This document shows, piece after piece, positions 25,671 to 37,800 of a DNA stretch of 64,000 nt (position 1 is its first letter; the number at the start of each line of letters is the position of its first letter). Both the position numbers and the translations under genes were made by a program. The stretch is from assembly GCF_901933205.1 (NCBI RefSeq), contig NC_044571.1, positions 54,621,994 to 54,685,993 on the forward strand, given 5' to 3'. This DNA is from Camarhynchus parvulus. Taxonomy: Eukaryota; Chordata; Aves; Passeriformes; Thraupidae. The notes beneath the pieces are model-generated. The model was given only the letters and a program-made list of their open reading frames with translations, was not told where the DNA came from and searched no databases.

Positions 25671-27794
25671 TAACTAATTAGTTAATTAATATCTATGGTT
25701 TTCTCCTAAGAAATTTTTATGCTTTTTGAACAGAACAAAACAGTCTGTGAATGTCTAAGTAAGAGATATACATGCAACATCAACATTATTAATATAATGT
25801 GAATGATTACTCTATATCCTTATGAATAAACTGCTTCATCCCTGTGAAAATTGTCTGCTGGAAAACATCACCAGATCATTGTAAATAGGGGTTACCAGAA
25901 TGTAAATCAGAGCCCAAAATGAGCAAACAGATTTCATGAAAGAAAAACTTTTCAGCATTACATTTTCCTTCTCTTAAATGGAGTTCAGTGGAGACGTTGT
26001 GTATCTGTGCTTTGTTAAAAGTTAAATTTATATGAAGAGGAAATTACAGTCTTACACTAAACCAGAAACAAATCTACTTGAAAATGAGGCTAGAACAGTG
26101 CCTCTGGAACTTGGGCAGGAACGCTCTCTAAATATATTAGAATATTTAAGAATATATTCCAGAGAGAAAAGACACATAAACAGGTGAAATTATCTGCATT
26201 ACAAAACAAAGGAGATCAGATTTTTGTGGGTTGGTCTCCAGAAGCCAAACGTTTGCTTGGGAAAGGAAAAACAATATATGATCCTTAAAAGTAAATTCCT
26301 GTTTAATATAAAACACACTGCATAAGCAAACAGTAGTGTACAAGGACAAAACTACTATTTAATTATACCTAATCTAAGACAGACAAAATTATCACAGTTT
26401 AAATCTGCAGTTAAGATAAAAATGTAAAAGCAATGATCTACTATACTTTTGTAACACAGAAATTTATTTTATTCACGGCATAGCTAGTTTTGCAGGTGAA
26501 TCACAATTCCTTCCACATCCAAGAAAAGCTGCAACATTAAGCCTTGTGACAAGAAAAATGAGTTAACAGCAAAAACAACTGTGTCTTGTGACACGTGCGA
26601 ATAAACAGAACAATACATCTTGTTTTTATTTTTTCTTTTCCCTCTCAAAAAACAATGGACACAATGTATGTGAGGACCTAGAAACTGAAGTGCAAACATC
26701 AATCAGACTGGCATTTCATAGTGCAAGGCCTCCTAGCAGAGTCTTTGGTAATATCATGGTAGTACAGATTCTAAGTGAGAGCATAGTTCCAATTCACATC
26801 TTGAATTTGCACATGCTTTGACTTCACTCATATCCTTCACAATTCAGAAGCTTCATCACCTTCTGAAAGCAAAAGAATTATAGAGAAACTTAGGTGTTTT
26901 TTGTCTACTTTCAAAATATGGATGAACAAAATATTTATTTCCCACTGAGAATTAACTTGGCACTTTGCATTCCCTCTGGCAGGAGGAAGAAAATTATTTT
27001 AGTAGAGTGTAAATACTCCTAACAAATACAAGAAACAAGAGCATCAGATTTTTGGAAATAACCATAGCATATGTCTTTGGATATACACATTTTGTTGCTT
27101 CAGTACTAATCTAAGTATCTGGAAAGTAGTGAGACAGGATAATACCTTTAATTTCAAAGGCATGAGCTGGAGCTGGGCATTCCATATGTGACACAGACCA
27201 GAAATATCTCCAAGCTAAAATAATCTACTTCCCAGCTGAGTATTTGGAGCTACTTCATAGTAACAATCTTTTTTTCCTCTATTTTTTGCCTCATATATCC
27301 AAAGCATCAGCACCCAATGTACCAAAAACTGCTGTCAGCTTTCCCAGAGCATTTCCAAATTCTTTAAAGTCCATACTATCTACCCAGTTGGAAGTCTTTA
27401 AGAACCATATAATTTCCTTTGAATTTTCTTATAGTCATTGCTGATAGAAGCTATAGCTTCCATTCACACGAAAATATATAAATTTATAATGTACTGTACA
27501 AGAAAGAAAGAAAAAACTGTTTTGCTAAGGTCCATCTTCTCACCTGCAAAAAAGATTTTTTTTCCAAAAAATCATATTGCAACATATAGCATGCATTTAT
27601 ATTAATAACAGTTGTGAGTCTTGATTTGGGAAGACGATTTTGGAGAGAATGGACTTGCATTTTAAGTGTCATCCTTCATTTTCCACACTGAAATAAAGTG
27701 AACCAACACTCTGTGTTCTAAATATTATATTTCATGGGAATGTTCTTTTACATTTTTTTTCCAAGAAATGTATTTATCTTTTTATCTGCTACAG

Positions 27795-27850
27795 GTTTCC
27801 TTGGTGATAAGTTGCTGAAAGAACAAGAAACAATGATAACGGTGTGTGAG
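27795..27850 (+). other. Weak exon-like interval, plus strand
   Basis: A good acceptor (TTTATCTTTTTATCTGCTACAG, pyrimidine-rich, ending at 27794) is followed by 56 bases and a usable donor, TGTGAG|GTAATTTT. One frame is open across it, reading FLGDKLLKEQETMITVCE. Length and phase are not symmetric and the upstream and downstream partners are unknown. It is most likely a pseudo-exon, but its sequence is more protein-like than the surrounding chance frames. Confidence 0.12.
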
Positions 27851-28044
27851 GTAATTTTCTCAGAAAAGCTGTATTTCCCAGTGTACTTTAATATTCAAAA
27901 ATGTGATGCTGGTTTTATTGATGTGTATGAATGCAGAAATACGGCATGTAAAAGAATATAAAGACTATCTTTTGAACACAAAAAACAAGGCAAGACCTTA
28001 AAAATATACTGAGAGGATGATAACTTAGAACCATATAATTTGCT

Positions 28045-28640
28045 ATGAAACTATGTGTGAGGGAGGCTGAAAGGATTGCTGCCTCGAAACATTTCAGCTC
28101 TGTGTGTGGCAGGAGGGACAGGTCAGGCCTTGTTCTGGTGAGGCAATGCCCTGCTCCACACGTCCCACCCCCCAGCCTGTATCCCACCCTGCAGCGGTTG
28201 CCAAACCGTGGCAATGCTCCACACCTGCCTAACCCAGCTCCTGAGTGGCCACCACACAGGAAGTCCCACCTGGGGGAAGAGCCCAGGAAAGCCTGGGATA
28301 CTTTAGCCAGAGTATCAGTCAAGTGCGTGACTTCACCCTACCTTTTCTTTGGGGTTTATATCAGCTGAGACACTGCTGGAACCAAGAGTGGTAGCTATAT
28401 TCTTTTTTCTGCTCTTGCTCTTTCTTCTCAAAGTCTGATTGACTTAAAATTGGATGGATTGGTGTTTGCTGAGTTAATGCTTTGTGATATGCTTTTTGTT
28501 TATTAAATGTTACTCTAAACTTTTGCCAAAGTCCCCCTATTTTCTGAAGTTTTCCAGTTATTCTTTGTTGTTTTGACCTCTTGAGGAGTATATTGTCAAT
28601 ATTTTCTCTGGTGTGTCTGACTCAAAGTACCTTAAAGAAT
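28045..28640 (+). mobile_element. LTR-like element (probable solo LTR of an avian endogenous retrovirus)
   Basis: A sharply GC-richer island in AT-rich DNA starts near TGTGTGAGGGAGGCTGAAAGG (28054). It has a C-rich centre (28150-28280), then a TATA-like GGGTTTATATCAGCTGAGAC (28350-28369). About 130 bp further on is a polyadenylation-type TTATTAAATG (28501-28510), followed by a T-rich segment. The order U3-like, TATA, poly-A signal, U5 fits a plus-strand LTR. I recall similar sequence from bird LTRs but cannot assign the family. No adjoining retroviral coding sequence is visible, so a solo LTR is likely. The 107-codon frame at 28045-28368 is not a gene. Boundaries are approximate. Confidence 0.5.
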
Positions 28641-31600
28641 TTTAAGCCCTTTTAAGAGACTGATCAAGAAAGCTCTGGGACTTTACAACATGAAGCTGGA
28701 TATAATTTTTTAAACAGTGGAAAGACTTCACAAAAACTCCAACTTTGCACATTCTTCTAAGAGAGACATTGGCTGGAAGAAGCTCTATTCCATACATGAC
28801 AGATTTGACATTTGAAATTATCTATTGTTCTCTATAACAGTTAGAGATAAGATTTTAAATGTTCCCAGTGTGATGATATATAGAAATGTCAATTTTATAT
28901 AGGAATGTGAATTAAACCAAAATATTTTCTTACAAACAAAGATCAACAAGAGACTAAAAGACAGCCATTGGCATCTTCTGACACAAATAATGAAAACTGC
29001 TTTGACTCTAAAAAGTTTCTGGCTTTGATTAAAGAAATAATTTTCTAGAGTTTTACATTTCTTTCAAATCCTTTACAGTTCTTATGATTCGAGATTTACT
29101 TTCTTATTGGTTTAATTTTCCTTTCTACTGGGATCACTTGCATGAACTCAGGAAATGATCCAAAAAAAACCTGTCTTTGCGCTGTACACACTGGATTAAT
29201 GGCAATCAAATAGGGAATATATAGGCCAGTAAAAATAATAATTTAGTTTAGATCTTTGAAAGTCCATGGTGCAATGTTTAAGCCATAAGCATAATAAATT
29301 TTCTGCTTAATAAAAGAGATACTATGGATTTGTGATGTTAATGTCTAATAAACAACAAGAAACCCCCTGATTATTGCAACAAATGCATAACACTGAGAGG
29401 CCATAACCTAAATGAAACTATAGATATGGACTATTCCTAATTTTTTTTGTATAATAAGAAGAATTATACACATTTTTTTCTCAAATTTGAGACAAGGTAA
29501 GGCTTTTTTTAGTTACTATTTATTTTTGTTGAAAAATTTTCAGTGGTAAGGGAGCTGCAATGGATTTTGTTTGACTTTGCATTTGTGAAATTTTCCAAAT
29601 TATTTCCTATCAGGACCAGAATTGCAATGTGCATATCTATCATGAGCTAGCCTGAATTATGCACTACATTTTGTTTTAATTTAGGTGTATATAATATGCA
29701 AATTGTTTAATCTCGTCTAATGTGAGATACCTTAAGGCTAGATTTTGGAGCACTTTAATGGCTGTTTCCATAAACAATGGAGGGAGTAACACCTCCAGAA
29801 ATTAATTCACCTCAGCCTAGGAGAATTATAAAATGTTATAAAGGAGGTATTTTCAGATACTTTAATTCGCATCATGCTCAGTGACAGTGATCATTGGTTT
29901 TTACCCCTGCTTTACCTGCAGTGGTCTGTATATATAATTTTTTTATACTATACAATTTTACAGAAAATTTTCATCATGGGCATGTTAAAAGCGACCTTCC
30001 ACTATTGTGAGATTATAATTTAAGTGATCATAATTGTTCTATCAGTCAATGAGAAACACTAATCTGTTTCAGCATGATAAACATATTTCTTATCTACTGG
30101 GATTTAAGTGCAATGGTTTATGTCATTTCATTTTCTAAGCTCTTGCTTTGAAAGTGTCAGAAAAAAGAATACTTCACTTGGCACTTCTTGACAGCCTCTG
30201 CATAACAGTCCTTGAACATTTGAATCATCTCTCTTTCAGCTGAATGTAGATTGTCTAGAAGATTTCCTGAATTTTAAAGCTGAGTAGCACACATTTGTAA
30301 TGATTGAACAAGGTCAGGCTCTTTTCTTTCTCTTTTTTTTTTTTTTTTTAGGGCATTCTTGGATGTAAACTTTTATCTTCTTTTCTCCTTTATTAAATAT
30401 TTTGTGTGTTATGTTGTCCTTTTTTTTCACATATGCCATAGAATAATTTTCAAAAAGTTTTTTTTTCTCAGCCATCACATTGTCTTTGAACTGCTTTGAT
30501 TAAAAAAAAAAAATCTTGATATTTAACATTCAAGCAAAATAATTGAATTCACAAAAAGGTATAAGTCTAGTTGTAAAACTAGACTTCTCTGACTTGTTAA
30601 GGGTTCAGTAAAGCAACTTCAGGTAGTTCTGTAACTGGGATTACTTAACTAGAAGACCCCTAAGCATAAATATTTACTAACATACTTCCAAAATGATGGG
30701 TGTATTCAGAATTAATGATAATGAAAAGAAAATTATAAATGTAAAATGCATATAGAACTTTGTAGTTAAATTTTAAATTCTATGCAACCACAGATTCTTA
30801 AATATTTTTAGAAATCAAAACACAGGAGAGATCTAAATTTAATGAATCTTTCAGGTACTCTTGACATAAGAATGAAGAACATAAAATTATATTTTTTCCT
30901 ATATATTGAGTGTATTTTATCACAACAAAGGTGTTTCCTCAGAACCAATGCTAAAGGTTATCTGCACAGTAATTAACAGCACTCAGATGACATTGAAGAA
31001 TATAAGCTAGCAAAATCTCCTGCATGTGATAGTAGGAAGCAGACATCTGTTGGAAATGTTTAAAGTGGTTTTCCGTGATGGTGTAAGAGCTGTTTTTTTA
31101 CATAGGTTTACACTTTTTGAGCTACAGGACTCAGATATGTTCCAATAAGGCAGTTAAATAATGGGGAAGTGTAGCAAAGCATTTAGTTCTGCAAATTAGA
31201 TAAATGTTGTGGAAAGTGCATCTTCTACCACCCTGTGGCAGTTTAGAATCACTGCATATTAGCATACCTCATTAAAGATATTCAGCTTAATTCATACTTC
31301 CTTAATGAATTTACTCATCAAGCAACACAAAAAGAACTCAAATTAAAAGATCCCTGTCCAATTAAACATGTGCAGATGAAACTAAAAAATTCCATTAAAA
31401 ATATTTGCTGTTTTGGAAGCATTGTCTTTTTAGCAAGCAGTGCCATTTTTAGGAAAATAAAAATACATTATTATATAGATTTGTCATTATTTAATTTCTA
31501 GTAACTATTATATTGTTATAAAAGTCACAAATTCTGTTCTATTGCCACCTAAAAAGAATTACTTTAGAATAACTGTCTTGCAGTTGTCCAGCTCTGATGT

Positions 31601-33980
31601 GTTGAAGCAGTCAGTCTTCCATTATGAATTGATATTGCTTGTTTTCATTCTCCTGTATAAAGGTGTTGTTTTCAGATGGCTTTTAATGGCATCCATTTTG
31701 GTTTCAAACTGTGTGTCAGGGTCATACAGGAAAAGTGTTACTCCTGTAAGATAGCATGCTTAAAAAACATAATAATAGTCATATAGTAAAATTAACATGA
31801 TAATAATTTCTATTTTCAGCAAATATTTTAAATTTTTGTCATTTAATTCAACTTTCCAGGCTTTATTTGCCAGAGATTACTAATAACCCAATAATATAAT
31901 CTCAACAAAACATTAGACAATCTGCTTTTTTCCAGTTTTCATCAGGAATCTCGATCAAATTAACAATTTCAGAATTATGCTAAGTCCTTCAGTTATGGGA
32001 ATGTACCTTCATTTTGCCATAAATGTCTTTCATTGTCAGAAAATGCTAAGAACGTGACAGTAAATAAATAAAATACTGTTCTCAAAAGCATGCTCCTTTT
32101 TCTAGAAATTAAATGTAGAGTGTGCATGAGGCCAGGTCTGGAAAGAAATGAAGTCAGCAGATGAGAGCGTGAAGATATTTAACCTGCATTTTATCACACT
32201 GGAAACATTGAAACAAAATGTTCTTCTCATTTTTTTCTTGAGTTACAGGCTAGATGTTTGAATATTTTTTAGCAAATTCTGAATACTTTGAAGAGGTTAA
32301 ATCATCCGTGATATGCAACACTACGTTTATAAGCTTAAAGAAGGGGATGAAGTGTGAATTTGATGTTATCACATGACTATACTTACAGAAAGATAAGGAT
32401 ATTAGAAGTTAAGCCGTGTATAAAGCTTAAGATTACCCTATTCAAAGGAAGAAGCTTCAGAGGTGTTAGATGTGATCTTTTACTTGAACAGACCTCAGAG
32501 TTAAACATTGATAAGGATCTAATTTTATTGTTCTAAGAATAATAGAGATCATTATTATTTCATTCATATAGTACTATGTCTATATTCATTATAGACAGGA
32601 TGAATGAGCTCCTAAACCTGTAGGTGATGGATATATTTTCTTCTCAAGTAAATTTGTAGTCTCACCCTCCCTTTCCACTGTTTTTATATATTGATTTTTA
32701 TCTAGATGAATTTAAATATTTTTTGTATATTAAGCAAAATAAAGTTGGTATAGAGATTCATATTCATGCAGAGAGGCTTCACTGATGGCTAGGCTGGCCC
32801 AAGCTGGTGGTTTGTATGTGTCTGCATTTGTACTGCATATGGTGTGAAACTGCTCATGTGTTAAACTGCTGAACAATGTGACAAATTACATTTACCATGC
32901 ACCTGTGGCTACCTCACCTGCTTTGTAACCACTGAACCCTGTCCACCAGGATTTATTCTAACATTCTGATTCTCTAAGCAGCTTCACACAGCATATAAAA
33001 TATCTAAAAACCCTGACTGAGAATTGCTACCACGTAGTGCTTCCCCTCTGATTTATGTTGATATGAACTTCAGAAATGGCAAGGAATTGTGCCTTTTAAC
33101 TAATATGACGTATAATAGGATGTCTATCACAGAAGGATGAATTTCAGCTTTTCATTTCCTCAGTGGGCTGTAGGAACATACATTGAAATTACTGTTGCAA
33201 AATGTATGTCTTGAGACAATCTTGTCTTTACCATTTATTTTTAAGGGGTTATATCCTTATCTTGTTCTGTTTTCTGAGGTTTCCTTTGCATTGTGTTAAG
33301 TATTAAGACATTGTTATTTTGATATCTGGATAAAGGCCTCCTTTTCTTTCCATCTGCTGCCTTATCTTCACAGATATATAGATAAATTTGGGACAAGATG
33401 GAAATGAAGGAAAAGCTGCAATAAGAGAGGAATTTTATTCCTGGGGTTCAGAAGGAGGAAGAGGATGGTCTTTCAGTACATTTTTTTAATGTCCACAGAA
33501 GCCATGATGCCCGTAAAAACTGAAACGTCACTTTTTCTTCTTTTGTGGTTTTTTCCCTCCTTTTTTAGTTGTTTTTCCATTACTAGAGCAGCACTCATTC
33601 CATTTGATCTACAGCCATTCTCCAGAGAGTTAGAAGAGGAGAATTTATATGTTGATTTATTCTTGATTTTGATATATGTGAGAAACAAGAGGGTTTTTTT
33701 TCAAGGTAGCAGCTCACACATCCAAACAAACAGCTCTACTCTTCTGACTTGCAGATATACAATCTTCCTGGTTTTGAATACTTGAGAAGCCTTTGAAACA
33801 GGTACTGTTTTACAAATTCTACTTCTTTATCTGCTTAAATATATGGCACTGAGGAAATTAGTCTGAAGTTCTTTCCACAGTCTTGCTCCCTTTGCAAGCT
33901 GCTGTAGTCTGCAACTTGACCTGTGGTTTATGTAGTGCTAAAGATGCTATTCTTTAGTTGCATTAACTCCATGCTAGCAT
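28641..33980. other. AT-rich non-coding DNA, no gene seen
   Basis: A poly-T tract of about 20 bases lies near 30331-30350. The stretch 29690-29960 (for example CACTTTAATGGCTGTTTCC and CCAGAAATTAATTCACC) has a conserved-element-like composition. A 106-codon frame at 33465-33785 is hydrophobic and shows no family features. No repeat was recognised. Confidence 0.45.
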
Positions 33981-34830
33981 GCGCTGGTTTTGACTGATAA
34001 ACAGTTAATTTTCTTTATAATAGTCAGTATGAGACTGTCTTTTGGTTCTGACACCAAAAGCAGCTTTAATAACACAGGCGTTTTAGCTGTTGCCGAGCAG
34101 TGCTTACACAGCCTCAAGAATCTTTTCTGCCTCTCACCCCACCCCACCGGTGAGGCTGGGAGTGCACAAGGAGTTTAAATGGCACAAACCCATCTCTGTG
34201 GCAGAAGAGTGGGATGACTTGTTAGTAGATGTGAAAAGCCCATTGAGTGGGTGATAGCTGGTTGCCTGTGAAATGAATCTAAGTTCACTCTTAATTCTTC
34301 TCCAAGGAAAACCCACGAACCCTAATGAAGTGAATTAAGGGCAATTTAAAGGAGGTACAGATCCTTTACAACTACTTATCCTAACAGTGGATAAGTACCA
34401 ATTTCTCAGTTCTACTGTGGGCCCAGATATACACAGGGCACAGCCTGGACAGCTGATCCCAACTGACCACAGGGATATTCCATGCCACATGGCATCATGT
34501 TCAGCATATAAATCTGGAAGATGGAGGAGGAAGCAGAGGGTGCTCTGAGTGACAGTGCTTTGTCTCCCCAAGTGACCATTACACATGATGGGGCCCTGGT
34601 TTCTTGGAGATGGCTAAACACCTGCCTGCCCACAGAATGTGGTAAATTAATTCCTTGTTTTTTCTGGGAACACAGCTTTTGGTCTACCTATTAAACTGTT
34701 TTTATTGCAAACCATGCGTTTTCTCACTTTTACACTTTGACATTTCTCCCCCATCCCACAGAGAGAGGAAGGGAGGGGAAGTGCAAGAATGGCTAAAGTG
34801 TGGGACTGCTGACCAAGGTTAAACCACTGG
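33981..34830 (+). mobile_element. ERVL-type LTR, plus strand, interrupted by a NUMT
   Basis: The start GCTGGTTTTGACTGATAAAC..TTAATTTTCTTTATAATAG fits the 5' end of a common neoavian ERVL LTR. It continues through GTTTTAGCTGTTGCCGAGCAG, TCTCACCCCACCCCACCGG and GTGCACAAGGAGTT. After the inserted segment come GACAGCTGATCCCAACTGACC, the TATA-like CAGCATATAAATCTGG (34502-34517), TGTCTCCCCAAGTGACCATTAC, the poly-A signal region CCTATTAAACTG and the terminal GGTTAAACCACTGG. Without the insert the LTR is about 580-600 bp. No internal retroviral sequence adjoins it, so it is probably a solo LTR. Family identity comes from memory of avian repeats. The second LTR at 51151-51660 is related and shows the same site uninterrupted. 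Confidence 0.8.
34174..34430 (+). pseudogene. NUMT: fragment of mitochondrial 16S rRNA nested in an LTR
   Basis: The sequence is a close match to vertebrate, especially bird, mitochondrial large-subunit rRNA, sense strand. It contains TTTAAATGGCACAAACCCAT, GTGGGATGACTTGTTAGTAG, AGGTGAAAAGCC-type, GGTGATAGCTGGTTGCCTG, TGAATCTAAGTTCACTCTTA, CCTAATGAAGTGAATTAAGG, TTTAAAGGAGGTACAG, GGATAAGTACC and TCTACTGTGGGCC. These follow one another in the order found in 16S rRNA. Flanking bases on both sides are LTR sequence. The left junction shares TTTAAAT-type AT sequence with the rRNA, and a few LTR bases are missing at the right junction, as expected of end-joining repair. It is a nuclear copy and not a functional rRNA. 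The right boundary is uncertain by about 10 bases. Confidence 0.9.
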
Positions 34831-37800
34831 AGTAATAATATTTTGGCATTTAACAAGTACAAAACTGAATTGTTCATTCATATATATATATATCTCTGAA
34901 GTCCATGTGATTAGCATTATTATGATTGAGCAACTACCATTTCTGTGATATTTCAAAAATAAATTATAATGAAAAAATAGTCAATTATAATATATAATTG
35001 TTCTCAATTTCTATGATACTTTATACCAAAACTTGCTTTAAAGTTAATCTGGAATCTCCTTGAGTGAGAAGTTAAGAGAAGTTTTAAGAAGTCAGTACCA
35101 ACTTAGAATACTTGATTTTAGATAAGGGAAAAATCATGCCCATCTTTCTACACCGGAGGATATGCTAGGCTTCATGTAAAGGGAACAGACACAGGTGAGT
35201 CAGAAGCAGTGCTCTAATCCATATAAATATATAATCATGTTTTGATGATGCATTGTCCTGTATTCCACTCTGATATGTCTGTAGTGAGATGTCTCCTGTT
35301 ATTTCACCATTATTCCTTTACTAGATTAGAAGTTCCATCCCCATATCAAGAGGAGTTCTGCTGTACACAGAAGTTAAGGCTAGGAAAAAAAAAAAGAAAA
35401 GCATGCATCTGAGCTAAGTATGTGTATAATAGGATAGTAAGTATTTTTTTCTGAGGTTGTACAAGCAGAAAAAATTATTGGAGCTTCTCAGAGTGTTATT
35501 AATACAAACAGGGGAAAATCATGTTCATAGATCCTAAAATATGACTCTTTTCCAGCTCAGAAAACTGCTTGTTTACCATATGTCCTTAATTTCTTTGTTA
35601 ACACTCTGAATAGCTCTTATTAATATTTTATTCCTTTTGAAGGCATTAAATAGAGAATAGGGATTTTCAGTTAACATGTGTTTGCCCAGCTTGTAAATAA
35701 ACTTTGCTTCTGGCTTAATGTAAAGCCCAACAGAATATTTCGTTGAGGTGTCAGGTGATTAGAACAACAGTTTTTACCTTGAAAGATGGAAAAATGTTTT
35801 CATGCTAAACCTTTTTACAAGATGACTATGCTGTTGATTTGAACCAATTTATTTGGTGTAACTGTTAAATCTTGACTGATTTGTATTTTTCTGTTGAACT
35901 TATTGGTTAACATACACAAAATTCTTTTATCAAATAGGATATTACAAAATATTAATGATCAATGTATTACTTAAAATTCAAAAATGAAATGCAGTTTCAA
36001 ATACAGTTTTTCGGTATTTCTTTGGCATTTTCTATTTATATAATAATGTTAATTAAAAAAAGAACAAATATTGATATCAAATATGAAAATGTATGTGCCA
36101 ACTGAATGTAAAAGAAAATTGTAATGGAAGCTGTAGTTCAATGAAAAAAATTGTGACTAGTTGGGTGAGGCTTTAAAAAATTAGTTCCCTTTACACAGCC
36201 AAAATAAACCAAAGAAGCCTGGGTGTAAATAAGAATTAGCTTCTTAACATCTACTTTTTCAGGTAAGTCAGGGCCCAAAACAAGGCTATGATTTGGACTT
36301 GGGTCCATCCAGCAAGCAGCACCAGAGATGGAGGTGGAGACTGGCAATTGCTGCACGGATCCCCTGGTGTAAGGACTGATGCCTTGGACTGGGCAGTTTG
36401 GCATCCTGGACCATGGGCAGGGTGGAGGGAGGAGCTTGGGCAGGGATGGTGAAGCCTTTTGGTGTCCTTAAGGCCTGGACAAATAGAGAAGTCTTTCAGG
36501 ATATAGACATGTGAGACCAAGACTCAGTCTGGAGACAAAATTGAAATCTAGTTAGCTAATTGACTTCATAAATTATCTCACTGCAAAATTTCTATGCAAA
36601 ATCTGGTCTCGTCTAATTCTTCTGTCTTCAAAACAGTGAAGTTCATATACTCTCAGAGGATTACAACACATTTTAGATCCTAAATAGACCCTTGAAAATA
36701 GGATGAGGAGTAGCAAAAAATCAGACATGCTGGGATTTTCTTTTGTTTGCTTTAAGCAGGTGCCTATATTTCTACAGGTTTTCTATTTACATTTGTAAAA
36801 GCATTTACCTCTCCCCATCAATTCTATGAGGAGCATAAACACTTTACATAGTGGATTTGGATCATTCTACTGATGCTCAGGCTTTTAGTTGGAAACCTAA
36901 AATAAGCAATCCAGGTTTTCCTGTATTGCAAATGTTACAAATTTTGTGGGCTGCTATAAAGTTTACTGAATCACAAAGAATCACGGAATATTCTGGAGAA
37001 GATGAACATAAGACAAGGAAGACACACATAATCTCTTGTTTGGAATCATAATGGATGTTTTGAATGAATAATGATGGATGGTTTGAAAGCTCAGATAACA
37101 TTCCACTACTATTGCAAAATTAATTGCCTGTATCTAATTGCTGTAGCAAGGCAATATTCTAAGAAAACAGTCATATTCTCACCATGACCTCTTCTCTGTG
37201 TTTTGCCATTAGGATTCATGCATTTCTTTAGCTTTTTATTGCCTCACACTTCTGTAGTCAATGTTTTGAAGGATTTTGTATTCCATTTTCTTTTAATCTC
37301 CCACTTGTGTGCTATGTAAACCACTATTCTTGCTACTGGCAAGGACAGTTTTATGCAATACAGCTGCTGCTTCCTCTATTGCTACAATTTGTAGTGGAAC
37401 CAAGGTCTGGTTTTGAGTTTGCATCAGGATCATTTGCTTTGTTTCCTTCAATGCAGCATTGTTTCTTATGTTTGCCAGCTTGTCTTTTGATCATTAGGAT
37501 ATAATCGCTATTTGTGGCAGCTCAGTGGATGTACTTGTCACTTACCTCCCTATTTTGTTTCTGTCATGCTATCCATATTTGTTTTTCACAGTACTTGCAT
37601 TTACTTCTCACAGTTACAGTTGTCAAAGTCTCTTAGGCTTGCTGTTCATCAACTTTCTATATTTATTTATATAATTTCTTAAAATTGTTGCAGGATCTAA
37701 TTTTACAGAGGGCCTGACTAGGAGGAGAAGAGGAGAGGAGAAAATAATTTTATTTTGGTAATATCTCAGATCCAGACAATTTCACTTCCTGTTCTGACAT

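Larger units (their letters stand above)
25376..28044. other. AT-rich non-coding DNA, no gene seen
   Basis: It holds a TA-rich microsatellite at 25631-25670 and the weak exon-like interval at 27795-27850. Otherwise no repeat family, gene or RNA was recognised. Confidence 0.45.

Noticed and set aside
28045..28368. Overlapping 107- and 135-codon frames on opposite strands
   Set aside because: They lie on a GC-rich LTR-like island where stops are rare. Neither reads like a known protein.
35186..35205. CACAG|GTGAGTCAG as a further recursive splice site
   Set aside because: There is no pyrimidine tract upstream; the preceding sequence is purine rich.
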